From Balanoglossus misakiensis (lineage: Eukaryota; Hemichordata), in contig CM082586.2 of the NCBI GenBank assembly GCA_040954595.2, forward strand, positions 806,001-870,000: 64,000 nt of DNA, in the 5' to 3' direction. Of this stretch, positions 38,278 through 48,242 are shown in pieces. The translations under genes were made by a program, and so were the position numbers. Position 1 is the first letter of the stretch, and each line of letters starts with the position of its first letter. Below the pieces are notes generated by a model. It was not told the DNA's origin, did not search any database, and worked only from the letters and a program-made list of their open reading frames with translations.

Positions 38278-40881
38278 TTAACGTACGTTGCTCCTCCTGT
38301 CGACTCTTTCCGACTGCGTCGAGTAAGGCAGACATTCTGTTTTTGGAAGTGCTTCCGGGAGTAACGCCAGTTCAAGCTGAACCAACGATATACACCATGG
38401 CATTGAAATATGTGTATTCATTGTGGGCAACGGAAGACTGGACCATTTCTTGTTGTTGAGATCAAATCTGCACACGTGGAAACTCGATGGAAAGTTGCAG
38501 ATATCGATGTAGTTCTGCATCATCACCGCTGACGTCGACCACCTTTTTGTCTCGCGCAGTCTCACAAAAGGGAAGACGCTGTTCTCTTCTCCAAGACTAC
38601 CGACATGAATCAACCTACAAGTCTCCGGTAGGATCTTCATAATCAGAATGCGGGTACAACTCACTACGATGGCATACATGTTCTCTGAATCTCCCACAAG
38701 CTTCCAGATCTCATTATAGAAATGTTCACTGATTCTCATGACTTCCTTGGCCGACCACTCCTTCTCATACTCATCAGGTGACTCCACATAGCCCAGGTAA
38801 ACACTTGGGTCTTTGTATTTCAAATACAAGAAGTAAAAACGACCCTGGGATTGGCAAACATCTAGGAACTGGACGAGATCTGTCTCAATACCCAGTCGGT
38901 TGTCCTGGCTGATTTTTTCCAACTGTAGCGTCGGTACAATCTTTATATCCCAGCTTGGTGATAGGACGTTGGGGTCGTATATATGAAGAGTCAATGCATT
39001 GTCAACCACACCTCCTTCTAGTACATATATGATGTCATTCTCGTCAACTAGTATTCCCAGAACAGAGAGTGAGCAGGTGGTAATGAACAATGGGATTGAT
39101 TTTGCCCATAGTCCTGTTTTACAGTCATAATACATGATCTTCCGCTGAAAGACAGGAGAGCGTTCTTGATACTGCATACAGTATACTCTGTGACTGTTAG
39201 AAAACCATCTCCTTCCGGGAGTGCGACAGATTCCAACACCGTCATTAAACTCCTTCCACTTCCCTTCGCGTTTGTCATAGCAACAGAGGGCTTGGCTGCC
39301 ATCCTTAATACATACAACAGGCATGACAAGGCATCCACGTTCTTCACAATCAACCACTTCTTCGGTTTGGATACCCTCTTCAAAACACGTGTCATATTCA
39401 CTTAGAAACATTGCAAAGTCTTCTAATAGTTTGTCTCGCCCTCTCAGAGATGATCGAATCTGTCTGGTCTCATCTTGGAACCGAGCTTCTCCATCACGCC
39501 TTCTTAATCCTTCATCCCTCTGCAAGCTATCGACCTTGCAATCTTCGGAATTAAAAGATCCTTCCCTTCTACAGCGATAGTTTCCACAGCTAGAACTTCG
39601 ACTTGGGGTATTGGACAAAGGGTTTCGCTTGGATTGCCGCACTTTGTAGTCGGTCCTCAAAAACTTGACGAACTGGACAAATTCATTTTCCTTATCACAA
39701 AATCGAAGGCTGGATAGCTGACCAGGTTCGACGATATCCTCCTCCTCCTCCTCATCATCATCATCAGACTCATCATCATCATCTGGTCCGAATGCAAACC
39801 CTGACGACCCTATGGTCAAGTCGCCAGACAATGATGAAAGCGACCCCTGCAAACGCCAGGAATCCAAACTCAAGCCATCTTCAAAATCAGAAGTGTCTGT
39901 CTGCACTGAAACTGTTTGCGTTAATTTCATGTGATGTGTTATACTTTCCCTGGGCATCACATTTGATATGTTCCTCTCATCAGATAAAATAGTATCAACT
40001 GACGATTCCCCGTCACTGGCACTGCAGCCTTTCAGGGTCATGACGTCATTCCCCGGGAACTTGGCGTCATCAAATGATTCGAAACTATCTCTCAGGTCAA
40101 ACTCAGTTGCTTCACTGCAAAGGCTTACAGAATCTACCGAGTCTCCGTAGAGTTTTATTCTGTTACTTAATCTCGGGGTTTCAACACAAATCGCTGAATC
40201 ACCAATACTATCCAAATCTGCCTCTTTTGACGAGGTGTTCAAGATTGCCAAATCAGATTCATCACCAAGGCTTGAAGCACCCTCTCTGTCGAACGACAGC
40301 TTACCTGAATCCGAATCACCCATGTCAGAGACTTCGCTGTAAATATCTCTTTCTTCTCCGGTCAGATCCATTTTTATCCCACTTAAGGAAAAATCGGTTA
40401 CCATGTCTTCATCTTGGACATCGATATCAAGAAATTCCGCCGCGACGTAGACCTCTTCAATTTTGTCAAGTGTGACGTACAGCTTTCCGAAGTACAGATA
40501 GTCCAGCACTATCTTCAGTGTCAATGGAGTAATGGCAGAGTCATTTAGAACCATGAAATGTTGAACATTGGTCGTGTTTGGAATCCCACACCAGTGTTCT
40601 GTCAAGAGTTCACGGAAGTAGCCGCCGCTCTCCCTCAAAATGGCGGCATGGACCTGGAAAATTGTATTCCAGACCCACACTTCCACATCCCCGGGATAGT
40701 TCAAGCGGCGATTCGTATATGAGTAGAACTTGTTACCTTTCCTCGCCACGTAGGGTTTCACATAAACTTTCCCATCCGTGTCCACATCCGCTTCGTCTTC
40801 ACTATCCACCTGAATGTGAAGGTCTACGTTGAAAGCTAGGTTGGTCTGGGCACTGCTCATGTAAGACTTGGCGTCATTCAT
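38278..40881 (-). CDS. BTB domain protein with acidic linker and kelch-like C-terminus (gene 1 of cluster)
   Basis: A single-exon frame of 867 codons; ATG at 40881-40879, TAA at the left end. Residues 64-155 form a BTB/POZ fold (DVEVWVWNTIFQVHAAILRE, GYFRELL, LKIVLDYLYFGKLYV, AAEFLDIDV). Residues 160-365 are rich in Ser, Asp and Glu and look disordered. An acidic run spans 367-382 (DDDDESDDDDEEEEEE-like, coded by repeated CTC and ATC triplets on the plus strand). Residues about 515-850 look like degenerate kelch blades (LCCYDKREGKW, GRRWF, IYVLEGG, CRFDLNNKKWSSLP). Such proteins commonly act as Cullin-3 ubiquitin-ligase adaptors; that role is inference, because the BACK domain is replaced by the long linker. 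A 3' splice site lies 57 nt upstream of the ATG. It is a paralogue of the genes at 44.4 and 52.0 kb. Confidence 0.88.
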   Translation of the reverse strand: MNDAKSYMSSAQTNLAFNVDLHIQVDSEDEADVDTDGKVYVKPYVARKGNKFYSYTNRRLNYPGDVEVWVWNTIFQVHAAILRESGGYFRELLTEHWCGIPNTTNVQHFMVLNDSAITPLTLKIVLDYLYFGKLYVTLDKIEEVYVAAEFLDIDVQDEDMVTDFSLSGIKMDLTGEERDIYSEVSDMGDSDSGKLSFDREGASSLGDESDLAILNTSSKEADLDSIGDSAICVETPRLSNRIKLYGDSVDSVSLCSEATEFDLRDSFESFDDAKFPGNDVMTLKGCSASDGESSVDTILSDERNISNVMPRESITHHMKLTQTVSVQTDTSDFEDGLSLDSWRLQGSLSSLSGDLTIGSSGFAFGPDDDDESDDDDEEEEEDIVEPGQLSSLRFCDKENEFVQFVKFLRTDYKVRQSKRNPLSNTPSRSSSCGNYRCRREGSFNSEDCKVDSLQRDEGLRRRDGEARFQDETRQIRSSLRGRDKLLEDFAMFLSEYDTCFEEGIQTEEVVDCEERGCLVMPVVCIKDGSQALCCYDKREGKWKEFNDGVGICRTPGRRWFSNSHRVYCMQYQERSPVFQRKIMYYDCKTGLWAKSIPLFITTCSLSVLGILVDENDIIYVLEGGVVDNALTLHIYDPNVLSPSWDIKIVPTLQLEKISQDNRLGIETDLVQFLDVCQSQGRFYFLYLKYKDPSVYLGYVESPDEYEKEWSAKEVMRISEHFYNEIWKLVGDSENMYAIVVSCTRILIMKILPETCRLIHVGSLGEENSVFPFVRLRETKRWSTSAVMMQNYIDICNFPSSFHVCRFDLNNKKWSSLPLPTMNTHISMPWCISLVQLELALLPEALPKTECLPYSTQSERVDRRSNVR

Positions 40882-40930
40882 TTTGATTCTTCATTCCTTG
40901 AAATGTTTCCAATTCATCGTGTCGCCACAT
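40874..40930 (-). promoter_or_regulatory. Upstream ORF overlapping the start of BTB gene 1
   Basis: In the 57-nt leader between the 3' splice site (exon begins at 40938) and the main ATG, an upstream ATG at 40930 opens an 18-codon frame. It terminates at TGA 40876-40874, eight bases into the main coding sequence. A second short upstream frame (ATG 40917 to TGA 40891, MNWKHFKE) sits in another frame. Such overlap usually lowers main-frame initiation; that effect is inferred. Confidence 0.55.
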
Positions 40931-42680
40931 ATTTGGTCCTGTAAGAAAAAAAAATATTCGCGTATAATTAAAATCATGTAATTTGAAAGTGTTATGTAAT
41001 ATTCATAAGATAGTAACATTTTTATCTTATATCACCGCGCACATTTTTGTTTAATTCTGGTCAATAAATAAAGACCTTCGCTTAAATTTCAGAGTTGAGT
41101 CTTCGTTGATCGACTTATATTGCGAAGGGACCAGCGAACAATATCAGAATGCGAAATAAATAATCTCTTTCACAAAAATGTTGTAAGATAAATTAAGCTT
41201 CTTAATTTCCAGATAAGTATTGAACATGTTTTGTTTCATCTCGATGACGACTGAAATTCCTGAAATTTTTAGTTAAACGTTAATTTAAATAATAATTATA
41301 AGTCGAGAGCACTCAAGTCGCCAATTCCTAAAATATTTATAGTAATTATTTGTCGAGAACACACAATCCAACCATCTGCATTCACATACCACCGATTTAG
41401 CATTTTAGTCTTTTCTACAATTTTGCGGATCTCAGGAACACAGCATTGCTGTGCAACGTGACTGCTGTAGTGTGACCTTGGAAATTAACCTTGGACAAAA
41501 AACATGTTCTACAAACGGCCGCGGAACCAAGAAATGAAAAAAACATGAAAGACAGACAGACAGACAGTAGACCATTAAACATGTGTACTGCGGTATTTTT
41601 GTTATATAAAATGGTAAAAGACTATCTCACATAATCCTTATGCATGTGAAGAAAAGAACCAACAAAATCGACATCCTACCTAGTTTACTATGCTTAACTT
41701 ATTGATAACTATATTAATACACGTAACTTATATTTTGCTGGAGTTCTTAATACCCAGTGCGTACTTACATGTTGACTTCTATGCTGTATACTAATAACAC
41801 AGACCATTACTCGAGTATATGATTGTCGATTCGATAATTTATGTTCATCGTAGAACATCTTCACAAAGCCACAGACAAAAAGACATTGTGAAGCAGCATA
41901 CAAGAGGACAGAGATACTTGTCCAACAGTGAAGATAAACTTTCAATGCTTCACCTAACCAGGTTGAAATTCCAATAATTTACCTGAATGTACAACTATCA
42001 TTGGTGCAACAGCGTGGTATGACAAACGCCCACTTATAATTGATTGCCCAGTAACAGACTGATCGCATTAGAATTCCGTTTGCATTTGGCTTAAATTTCT
42101 GCAGCATCAAGTGTTGACACATCGATACTTAAAAAGTGCTGGCAGTAGAAATATTTTGTTTCTTATAATCATAAACTAAATTTCAAACACCCAACTTGGT
42201 ATATTAGCGCGGGGTTGTTTAATATCAAACGTACGATCATTTGAAAGTTTGAATTTTTTTTTTTTTTACAAAAGATTTGAAATAAAATATGTATTATACT
42301 ATACTATAATATTATTTAATACGCTGAAGAAAATGTGCTCTCGAAAATCGTAAACCGTTGCTGATATTAAGTAATGTGAGATACATAACAACACTCATGA
42401 AGTAAAGTCTAACTCTCTAATTTGATTATTTCATTAATGTCATGTGTGACAACTTATGACAATACATTGTTGTGTGATGTTGAACAAACTTTAATTGTTG
42501 TTTGACTTAGTATTCTATTGTCATTTCACGTAGGTCAAATTGGCTTGGCTTATAATAGGAAAATATACCCTCAGAGCCATTCAAAGGATTTATTTTGGTA
42601 TTTTAAGTTCTCCGACAATAAATCTCTACAATCCACACCACTTTAAAGGCTTTAACAATGGCCTATTCATTCCTTTAACA

Positions 42681-42767
42681 ATGGAAGTGAAAGCGGGTGT
42701 CGCTGAAATCATGGCGTCGTTTCCGGTGCTTCTGGGCTGTTTGCTATGGGTACTGAATTTACCTCAG
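42681..42767 (+). CDS. Possible isolated first exon with signal-peptide-like sequence
   Basis: An ATG frame of 29 codons (start MEVKAGVAEI, then MASFPVLLGCLLWVLNLPQ) ends at CAG followed by GTATTA, a plausible 5' splice site in phase 0. The hydrophobic core would suit a signal peptide. I cannot find matching downstream exons before the oppositely oriented BTB gene, so this may be a relic or chance. Confidence 0.15.
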
Positions 42768-43780
42768 GTATTACACCTATACGCTTTGGCATCTAGATTT
42801 AATACCTAGGCATTCTATGTGGAATTAGCTGAAACTCTAAAAGATGACAGACACATGGCATTCCGCGCAACATTCGGGCACAGTCCCTCTATCACAGATA
42901 AAGGAGCTGTGATTAGGGATTACATTAGCAGCCTGATCTATAGAATTTATCGCAAACCCCGATACGTCTTGCCCGATCCCTTTATACGGTCAGTGGTTAT
43001 TTTAAAGCGTAGAGTAAACAAACGTACCTGTGACCACACCATGACCACACCAAAAGACACTTGTCTTCAAAATAAACAAAACAACGAAATACTGAAATTG
43101 TCAACCGAGTTGATTTAGTTGCTACATACCTGTCTTTGATGCAAACTCAATCCCGATAATTTTAATCCAGTATATCAAACGGGTTGTCTGTTTTCTGTTC
43201 TGCCGATCGCGATGGCGAATGACAGCTGACAGCTCACGCCTTCAAACAGTCAGTGAACTCACCGAAGTTAAGTGCATGGTATACGTATGCTGTATGGAAA
43301 TCGGTAGACCAATTACGGTTGAAAGTTGAGTTCGTTCACATGTAAATATGACAGCCCCCTTTGTTCAGGTGGGTTGAGGTTTGCATATAAATAGTTGGAA
43401 TGTCGGGTACGGCTATGCAGTGTTGACCTCCTGGATGCTATATCTACACAAATCGGCCAGACTGGCAGGGTATACAGAGTGTTTCTTATGTAACGAGATA
43501 ATAGGTGTCTTTATCGGGTTGATTTCTGTGTACCCTTGTTAATAGCATGTAATTCATTCGTTCGTTGATTATGCTGATCGCGCGAAGACACCGTGTTACC
43601 TAATATGGTCTCGCGAGTTTGCTCGAGATTTGTTTCGCATGAACAGCAACTCAGTACACACAAAATGTGCAGTTCCTTGACCTAAAGGTGCATTTTTCAC
43701 GGTCACTTCTTTGTTGAGAAATCAGACTGAGAACTGCGATAAAAACAGAGCAGTTATCACCACTTTAGGCTCAATCCAGG

Positions 43781-43805
43781 CATGCATGCATACATGCATG
43801 CATGG
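43781..43805. repeat. ATGC/CATG simple repeat
   Basis: CATGCATGCATACATGCATG and flanking CATG, a short palindromic simple repeat in the spacer. Confidence 0.8.
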
Positions 43806-44396
43806 ATATGTTGTTGGGTGCGTATGTATGTATGCATGTATAATGCAAATATCTTCAATCATACCCACTCATATTCAAAAGGTCATAGATCACATATATG
43901 TACACAACCAGTTGCAATGACAAGCACACAACAGTACAGCACAGGCAATCAACAAAAAACACAGCAAAAGTCAAATCCGTGAAAGAAAGCTATAATAATA
44001 TTGTAAATAATAATCCGTTTACCAAAAAATAGTTCCATTTTAACAGCAACCTTTGGAGGGCAAATTGGTACAGATCAAGGAAATATAATGTCATTTGTTT
44101 TGACCCTATCGTTAACAAAGATTCACAAAATTTAATAAGGCTGCAGCTGTTTTCCGCTGTCTTTGAAAAAAAATACAACTTCCAAAATATATTGTCGTGC
44201 CCTTTCTCCGGCTACGAGAATAGAAAATAAGTTTATGATAAGTATAGTCATCAGTGTCATGGAATGTTGGTACAAATTGCTTTCTTTGTGAAATTTATGT
44301 TGGGAGTAAATTTTATAACAACGCAAAGAGTTTGAAGTCTCCTGTATTGGTTATGTGGTATCTGTTGTCCTTCTTTTGTTTATATGCAAATGTCAT

Positions 44397-47300
44397 TTAA
44401 CCCAAAATCGGCCTTGCAACTTTTGGGAAATCTCGTGGTATATGGAGTGATAATAGTTGGATGGTGTCATAAGGATGCGAAAGCACACATGGCGGTAAAC
44501 GCACGCACGACCATTTGTGTTCATCAAGATCATAGCAGCATATCATCTTGCTTTTTGGAAAGTTATAGACATAAATCTTGCTGTCAACCATGGCAACATC
44601 AGTGGCACGTTTGTGAGCATATGTCACGTGCTTGAAAAGAGCATGCGCATTGTCAAATCGCGCTATTTCCTCAAGACTCCTGCTTGACCGCTGGTGGCGC
44701 TTGATGAGGATGCACTTGTAGCTGGTCACTACGACATATAAAGTTGTACCATCAGTCACCAGACGTCTGATTGATTGCCCAATGTGCGTGTAAGGGCCAC
44801 CAACCACCATCTCTTCAGTGGCCGACCAATCGACGCCATATTGAGTCTGACACTCCTCCAAGGAACCAAGATATATGCCTGGACAGTTTGCCTTGCTGTA
44901 CAGAAAATATATCTTTCCACTACAGAAGCATACATCATAGAAGTATACTTGCCCAGATCCGTCTGTTTGGTTTTGGTTCAGGGTTATGGCAAACCGATCC
45001 CACCTCTGTTGCAACTTGGCTCCATTTTCAAACACGTGCAGTACAATATCTCCAGACTGTGTTTTAGCTTTGTGTACTTTCCGAGTCTTTCGTTGCCGCG
45101 GATCTTTAGATTCCAAGACGTATATTTGGCCGTCGAGCCCTGACGTGGCTGTTATCCCATTGATGCAACTGGAAGTTGAAACTTTAGGTATTTTGCCACT
45201 CCAGATGGCAGACTTTGAGTTATATTCAAGAATCACGCCAGATCCATCCTGGTACATATTCTGTACATCCTGCAAGCTCACGTACAAATTATGCGCATGT
45301 GCAAACCACCTCCGATTCATCGAAATGGGAATGATGCGTGGAAAGTGTTCCATCTCATACCATGCTCTGGTCTTCTGGTCATAACAACAAAGTCTGTGTT
45401 CACATTCTGATCGGTTGTGTACCCGACTCAGGTAAACTAGCGTTAACGCTGGTCGAATAAAGTGTCCCACTTTGTTACACGTTCGAAGGATGGACGCCTT
45501 TATGCTCTTGGCTTTTGTATGGTATCCAAGAGCATGTTTCACGTGTCGGTAATGGTCGGCCATAAATTGATGGATTGTATGGTGAATATTCTTACAGTTA
45601 TACTTTCTGCAGACTCTGTGCATTGTTTCCCAGTTAGAGATGTTCAACTGTTCACTTATGGTCTCCCCTGGCAACTCTATCTGCAAGAAATCCGCTGCAG
45701 CCAGAAGTTCCTCTGTCAATTCAGGGGAAACATTAACTTTGTTGAAGTACATCAAATCCAACAAAATACTGAAAGCTTTGGATGTAGGTGGAGCCAAAAG
45801 AAATTCTATTGCCTGTCCTTGACGGATGTGGAAACTCTCTGCCCACTCGCTGGAAAGCACACCTTGAAAGTATCCACTTTTTTCCTTGAGTAAGGCTGAA
45901 TGAACACGAAACACCTGATTTTCAATACGCACTCTCAAATCTGGCTGGCGACTGTATTCAGACGTCCTGTAAGTTACTTTCATGTACTCCTCTTGATCCA
46001 CTGTTTGGAATGTACTATTCCTAGAAGATGTTGAGTAGATAGATGATCGACGAATAGTGCATGTACTTTCTCGTTTTCCGAATTTCCGTCTTTGAAGGGT
46101 GCTGTTTTCGGACTCAAGGCAATTTTGGAGATCGGCGTGACTCTCATGACATGGCCGATCAGGTGTTTCTTCCACGTGACTGGTGGTCACGTGAGCATAC
46201 TCACTAGCATAATCAGACTTCGGTCGTGTTGTAATGATGCATCTTTTACCGGCATTTATGTCGCCAAGTGATTGGTCACCTTCTTCCCAAAGTTCACTTC
46301 TCTCTTGCCTATATATCAAAGAGGTGCTTCCATGTATACTTGCACCATCTGATGCTAACATCGTGTCACTGATCAGTTGTTTATGATTTGCTGAGTTTGA
46401 TGGCACCAAATAGTCATTCGGATATTTCTTTTTGATCTGTGTTGCAGTATATTTTATTGCACGTTCATCCTCTTCATTCATGTATTCTAAATCTCCTCCA
46501 AATCTCGTGGTGAGTTTATCTTTATTCAAAGTGTCATTATCACTAGAATAAGACGTTTCAGTCAGTGGTACCTCTTGCGTGTAGCGATTAGTGTGATCAT
46601 ACTCGTTTATGGCACCGCTATCATCATTTGTTGTGCAGCTCTCATTTGTGTTACATGTACTCTCATCAGTCATTCCTCTGCATGAGTTGGAGGAATGGTC
46701 TTCAAATACTGCTGGTACCGTCATGTTGCCCATTTCCATGGTGACCACACTTCCTTCTCCAAAGAGAGGCTCGTCGTCAATGTAAGCACAACTCAGTGGT
46801 GAAAACTGGTCATCCACCATCGATGAGGTGCAACTGATAGATGTTATGGTGTTCTGGCTGTGTGTGGTCAACGTGGAGGAAGAAGAAGACACAGTCGATG
46901 ACAACGAACTGCTTTCCTCATAACTCGTCGTACAAATACTTGTGCCAGATTCAGCAAAACTGATACAGTCAATGGATGATAACATACTCAGTGTTTCACT
47001 GACACTGCTTGTGTTATCTATACACAGGTCTTTGCACTCTCTGACGCCCAGCACTGGAGTTGTCTTGGTGATTGATCGTTGAGAATCATCGTACCTTTGC
47101 GTGCGTCTCAGAGAACGGTATCCGTCATTTGTGCTAAGTCTTCGCATTCCACGAGGAAACGTGTTGCTTCCCCAGAACCTGCTCTCAAAGTCGTCCAAGT
47201 GAAGATCGCCTGTGGCGTGGCTTTTGGTAAATTCATCAGAACTGCCTTTGGAACGTATCCTTTCTAAGGTGCTGGTCGAACTCTTTGTGATACTTCTCTT

Positions 47301-47504
47301 ACTGTTTTGTAATTTGCATTGTTCCTTAAGTAATGTCCGTTGTCCATTAGTGTGAGTTTCTTCTGCCTTACTGCATCCATGTTTACTGCTTCTTAAAATC
47401 ACAGGAGGGGCCAACTGATTTGCGTCTGTGATGTTTGTCGATGTGGAGCTAGTTCTAGTAAATTTCTTCAATGTTGGGCGACATTCTCCTGTGTTGATCT
47501 TGTC
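44397..47504 (-). CDS. Ser/Thr-rich BTB and kelch-like protein (gene 2 of cluster), large exon
   Basis: A large exon open from a 3' splice site (TTTTCATTATAG, exon from 47504) to TAA at 44397, giving 1,035 codons in phase 0. Numbering from Leu at 47471: residues 1-495 are low-complexity Ser/Thr-rich sequence (SSSLSSTVSSSSSTLTTHSQ), 508-600 a BTB domain (DLRVRIENQVFRVHSALLKE, GYFQGVL, AFSILLDLMYFNKVNV, AAADFLQIEL), 603-650 a possible short BACK start, and about 675-1015 kelch-like blades (RLCCYDQKTRAWYEM, RRWFAHAHNLYVS, IYVLESKD, ICCYDLDEHKWSCVRLP). The first in-frame Met inside the exon is residue 109, whereas the frame is open back to the splice site. The true start therefore probably lies in an upstream exon (see 48,111-48,242). 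It is a paralogue of genes 1 and 3; a Cullin-3 adaptor role is inferred. Confidence 0.85.
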   Translation of the reverse strand, partial: DKINTGECRPTLKKFTRTSSTSTNITDANQLAPPVILRSSKHGCSKAEETHTNGQRTLLKEQCKLQNSKRSITKSSTSTLERIRSKGSSDEFTKSHATGDLHLDDFESRFWGSNTFPRGMRRLSTNDGYRSLRRTQRYDDSQRSITKTTPVLGVRECKDLCIDNTSSVSETLSMLSSIDCISFAESGTSICTTSYEESSSLSSTVSSSSSTLTTHSQNTITSISCTSSMVDDQFSPLSCAYIDDEPLFGEGSVVTMEMGNMTVPAVFEDHSSNSCRGMTDESTCNTNESCTTNDDSGAINEYDHTNRYTQEVPLTETSYSSDNDTLNKDKLTTRFGGDLEYMNEEDERAIKYTATQIKKKYPNDYLVPSNSANHKQLISDTMLASDGASIHGSTSLIYRQERSELWEEGDQSLGDINAGKRCIITTRPKSDYASEYAHVTTSHVEETPDRPCHESHADLQNCLESENSTLQRRKFGKRESTCTIRRSSIYSTSSRNSTFQTVDQEEYMKVTYRTSEYSRQPDLRVRIENQVFRVHSALLKEKSGYFQGVLSSEWAESFHIRQGQAIEFLLAPPTSKAFSILLDLMYFNKVNVSPELTEELLAAADFLQIELPGETISEQLNISNWETMHRVCRKYNCKNIHHTIHQFMADHYRHVKHALGYHTKAKSIKASILRTCNKVGHFIRPALTLVYLSRVHNRSECEHRLCCYDQKTRAWYEMEHFPRIIPISMNRRWFAHAHNLYVSLQDVQNMYQDGSGVILEYNSKSAIWSGKIPKVSTSSCINGITATSGLDGQIYVLESKDPRQRKTRKVHKAKTQSGDIVLHVFENGAKLQQRWDRFAITLNQNQTDGSGQVYFYDVCFCSGKIYFLYSKANCPGIYLGSLEECQTQYGVDWSATEEMVVGGPYTHIGQSIRRLVTDGTTLYVVVTSYKCILIKRHQRSSRSLEEIARFDNAHALFKHVTYAHKRATDVAMVDSKIYVYNFPKSKMICCYDLDEHKWSCVRLPPCVLSHPYDTIQLLSLHIPRDFPKVARPILG

Positions 47505-47580
47505 CTATAATGAAAACGATAGAATTGGTGTTAAGGCACTCAACGACCAGTCATCCTTCAGACACCGATAGACACCCACA

Positions 47581-47605
47581 GACAAACAGACAGACAGACA
47601 GACAG
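47581..47605. repeat. (CAGA)n simple repeat
   Basis: Five to six ACAG/CAGA tetramers in the spacer just upstream of BTB gene 2, inside its presumed first intron. Confidence 0.85.
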
Positions 47606-48110
47606 TATGACATAAATCCCCATGTTGTTCACGGGAGCTAAATATCACAGGGCGTGTCCTGAGTTGTTACATGGACAATAGTGGACACGATAACAATCAC
47701 ATACAGTTAAATTCACAGCAATTAATCTGGAACAATGCCAGAGTACTAGACTATTTTATCGGAGGTGATAAGTCAATTTGCACATAGTTGAAAACTATCT
47801 TTTCTGAGTGCTGTCACATAACATTTTCCTCCTTATCATAAATAGGTATTTATTTAATCATTTTAATCAAACATTGGTGACACCGACTATGTCGAATGTT
47901 AACAGTGTGTTGAAACAGCTAAGACTTCATGTGTGGTATTGTAAACGAAGAAAACATATTATGCCAACATATTCTGAACCGTTAACGACAGCAAAATCAC
48001 AAGCTAATCACTTTGAGCCAGCACTTCTTTGACATACCCGGATCTTTTCCTATCAGTAATAATAATTTATTCACACAACTGTTTAAACGAGACGCCAAAC
48101 ACAAATAAAC

Positions 48111-48242
48111 CTGAGACAGAACAAAATGGCGGCCTACCGTTTTGCCATAGTTCACTACCGGATCTAGAACTATCTCCTTCAGTGCTCTTTTCCGCTCCGA
48201 CCTCGTCGTTACGCTTGACTTAATCTTCCGGTAGAGAAACAT
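48111..48242 (-). CDS. Candidate first coding exon of BTB gene 2
   Basis: On the minus strand an ATG at 48242 opens 44 codons (MFLYRKIKSSVTTRSERKRA...) ending TCTCAG followed by GTTTAT, a good 5' splice site in phase 0. The large exon at 47504 also starts in phase 0, so joining them keeps the frame. The peptide is basic and resembles no domain I know. Other possible donors lie inside it (CCGGTAGTG, ACGGTAGGC). The exon is a proposal based on frame and splice signals only. Confidence 0.3.

Larger units (their letters stand above)
40939..44396. other. Spacer with leader intron of BTB gene 1 and 3' UTR of BTB gene 2
   Basis: The bases just right of 40,938 are intronic to gene 1 (pyrimidine tract and AG on the minus strand at 40,939-40,953). 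The remainder is AT-rich. It includes a 14-T run near 42,252, a CAGA tract near 41,553 and an ATGC-type repeat at 43,781-43,805. A minus-strand ATTAAA (TTTAAT at 44,131-44,136) may be the polyadenylation signal of gene 2. I recognise no complete gene here. Confidence 0.5.

Noticed and set aside
44756-45893. Plus-strand frames opposite BTB gene 2, and similar ones opposite genes 1 and 3
   Set aside because: They are antisense shadows of a domain-bearing coding exon and have no domain of their own.
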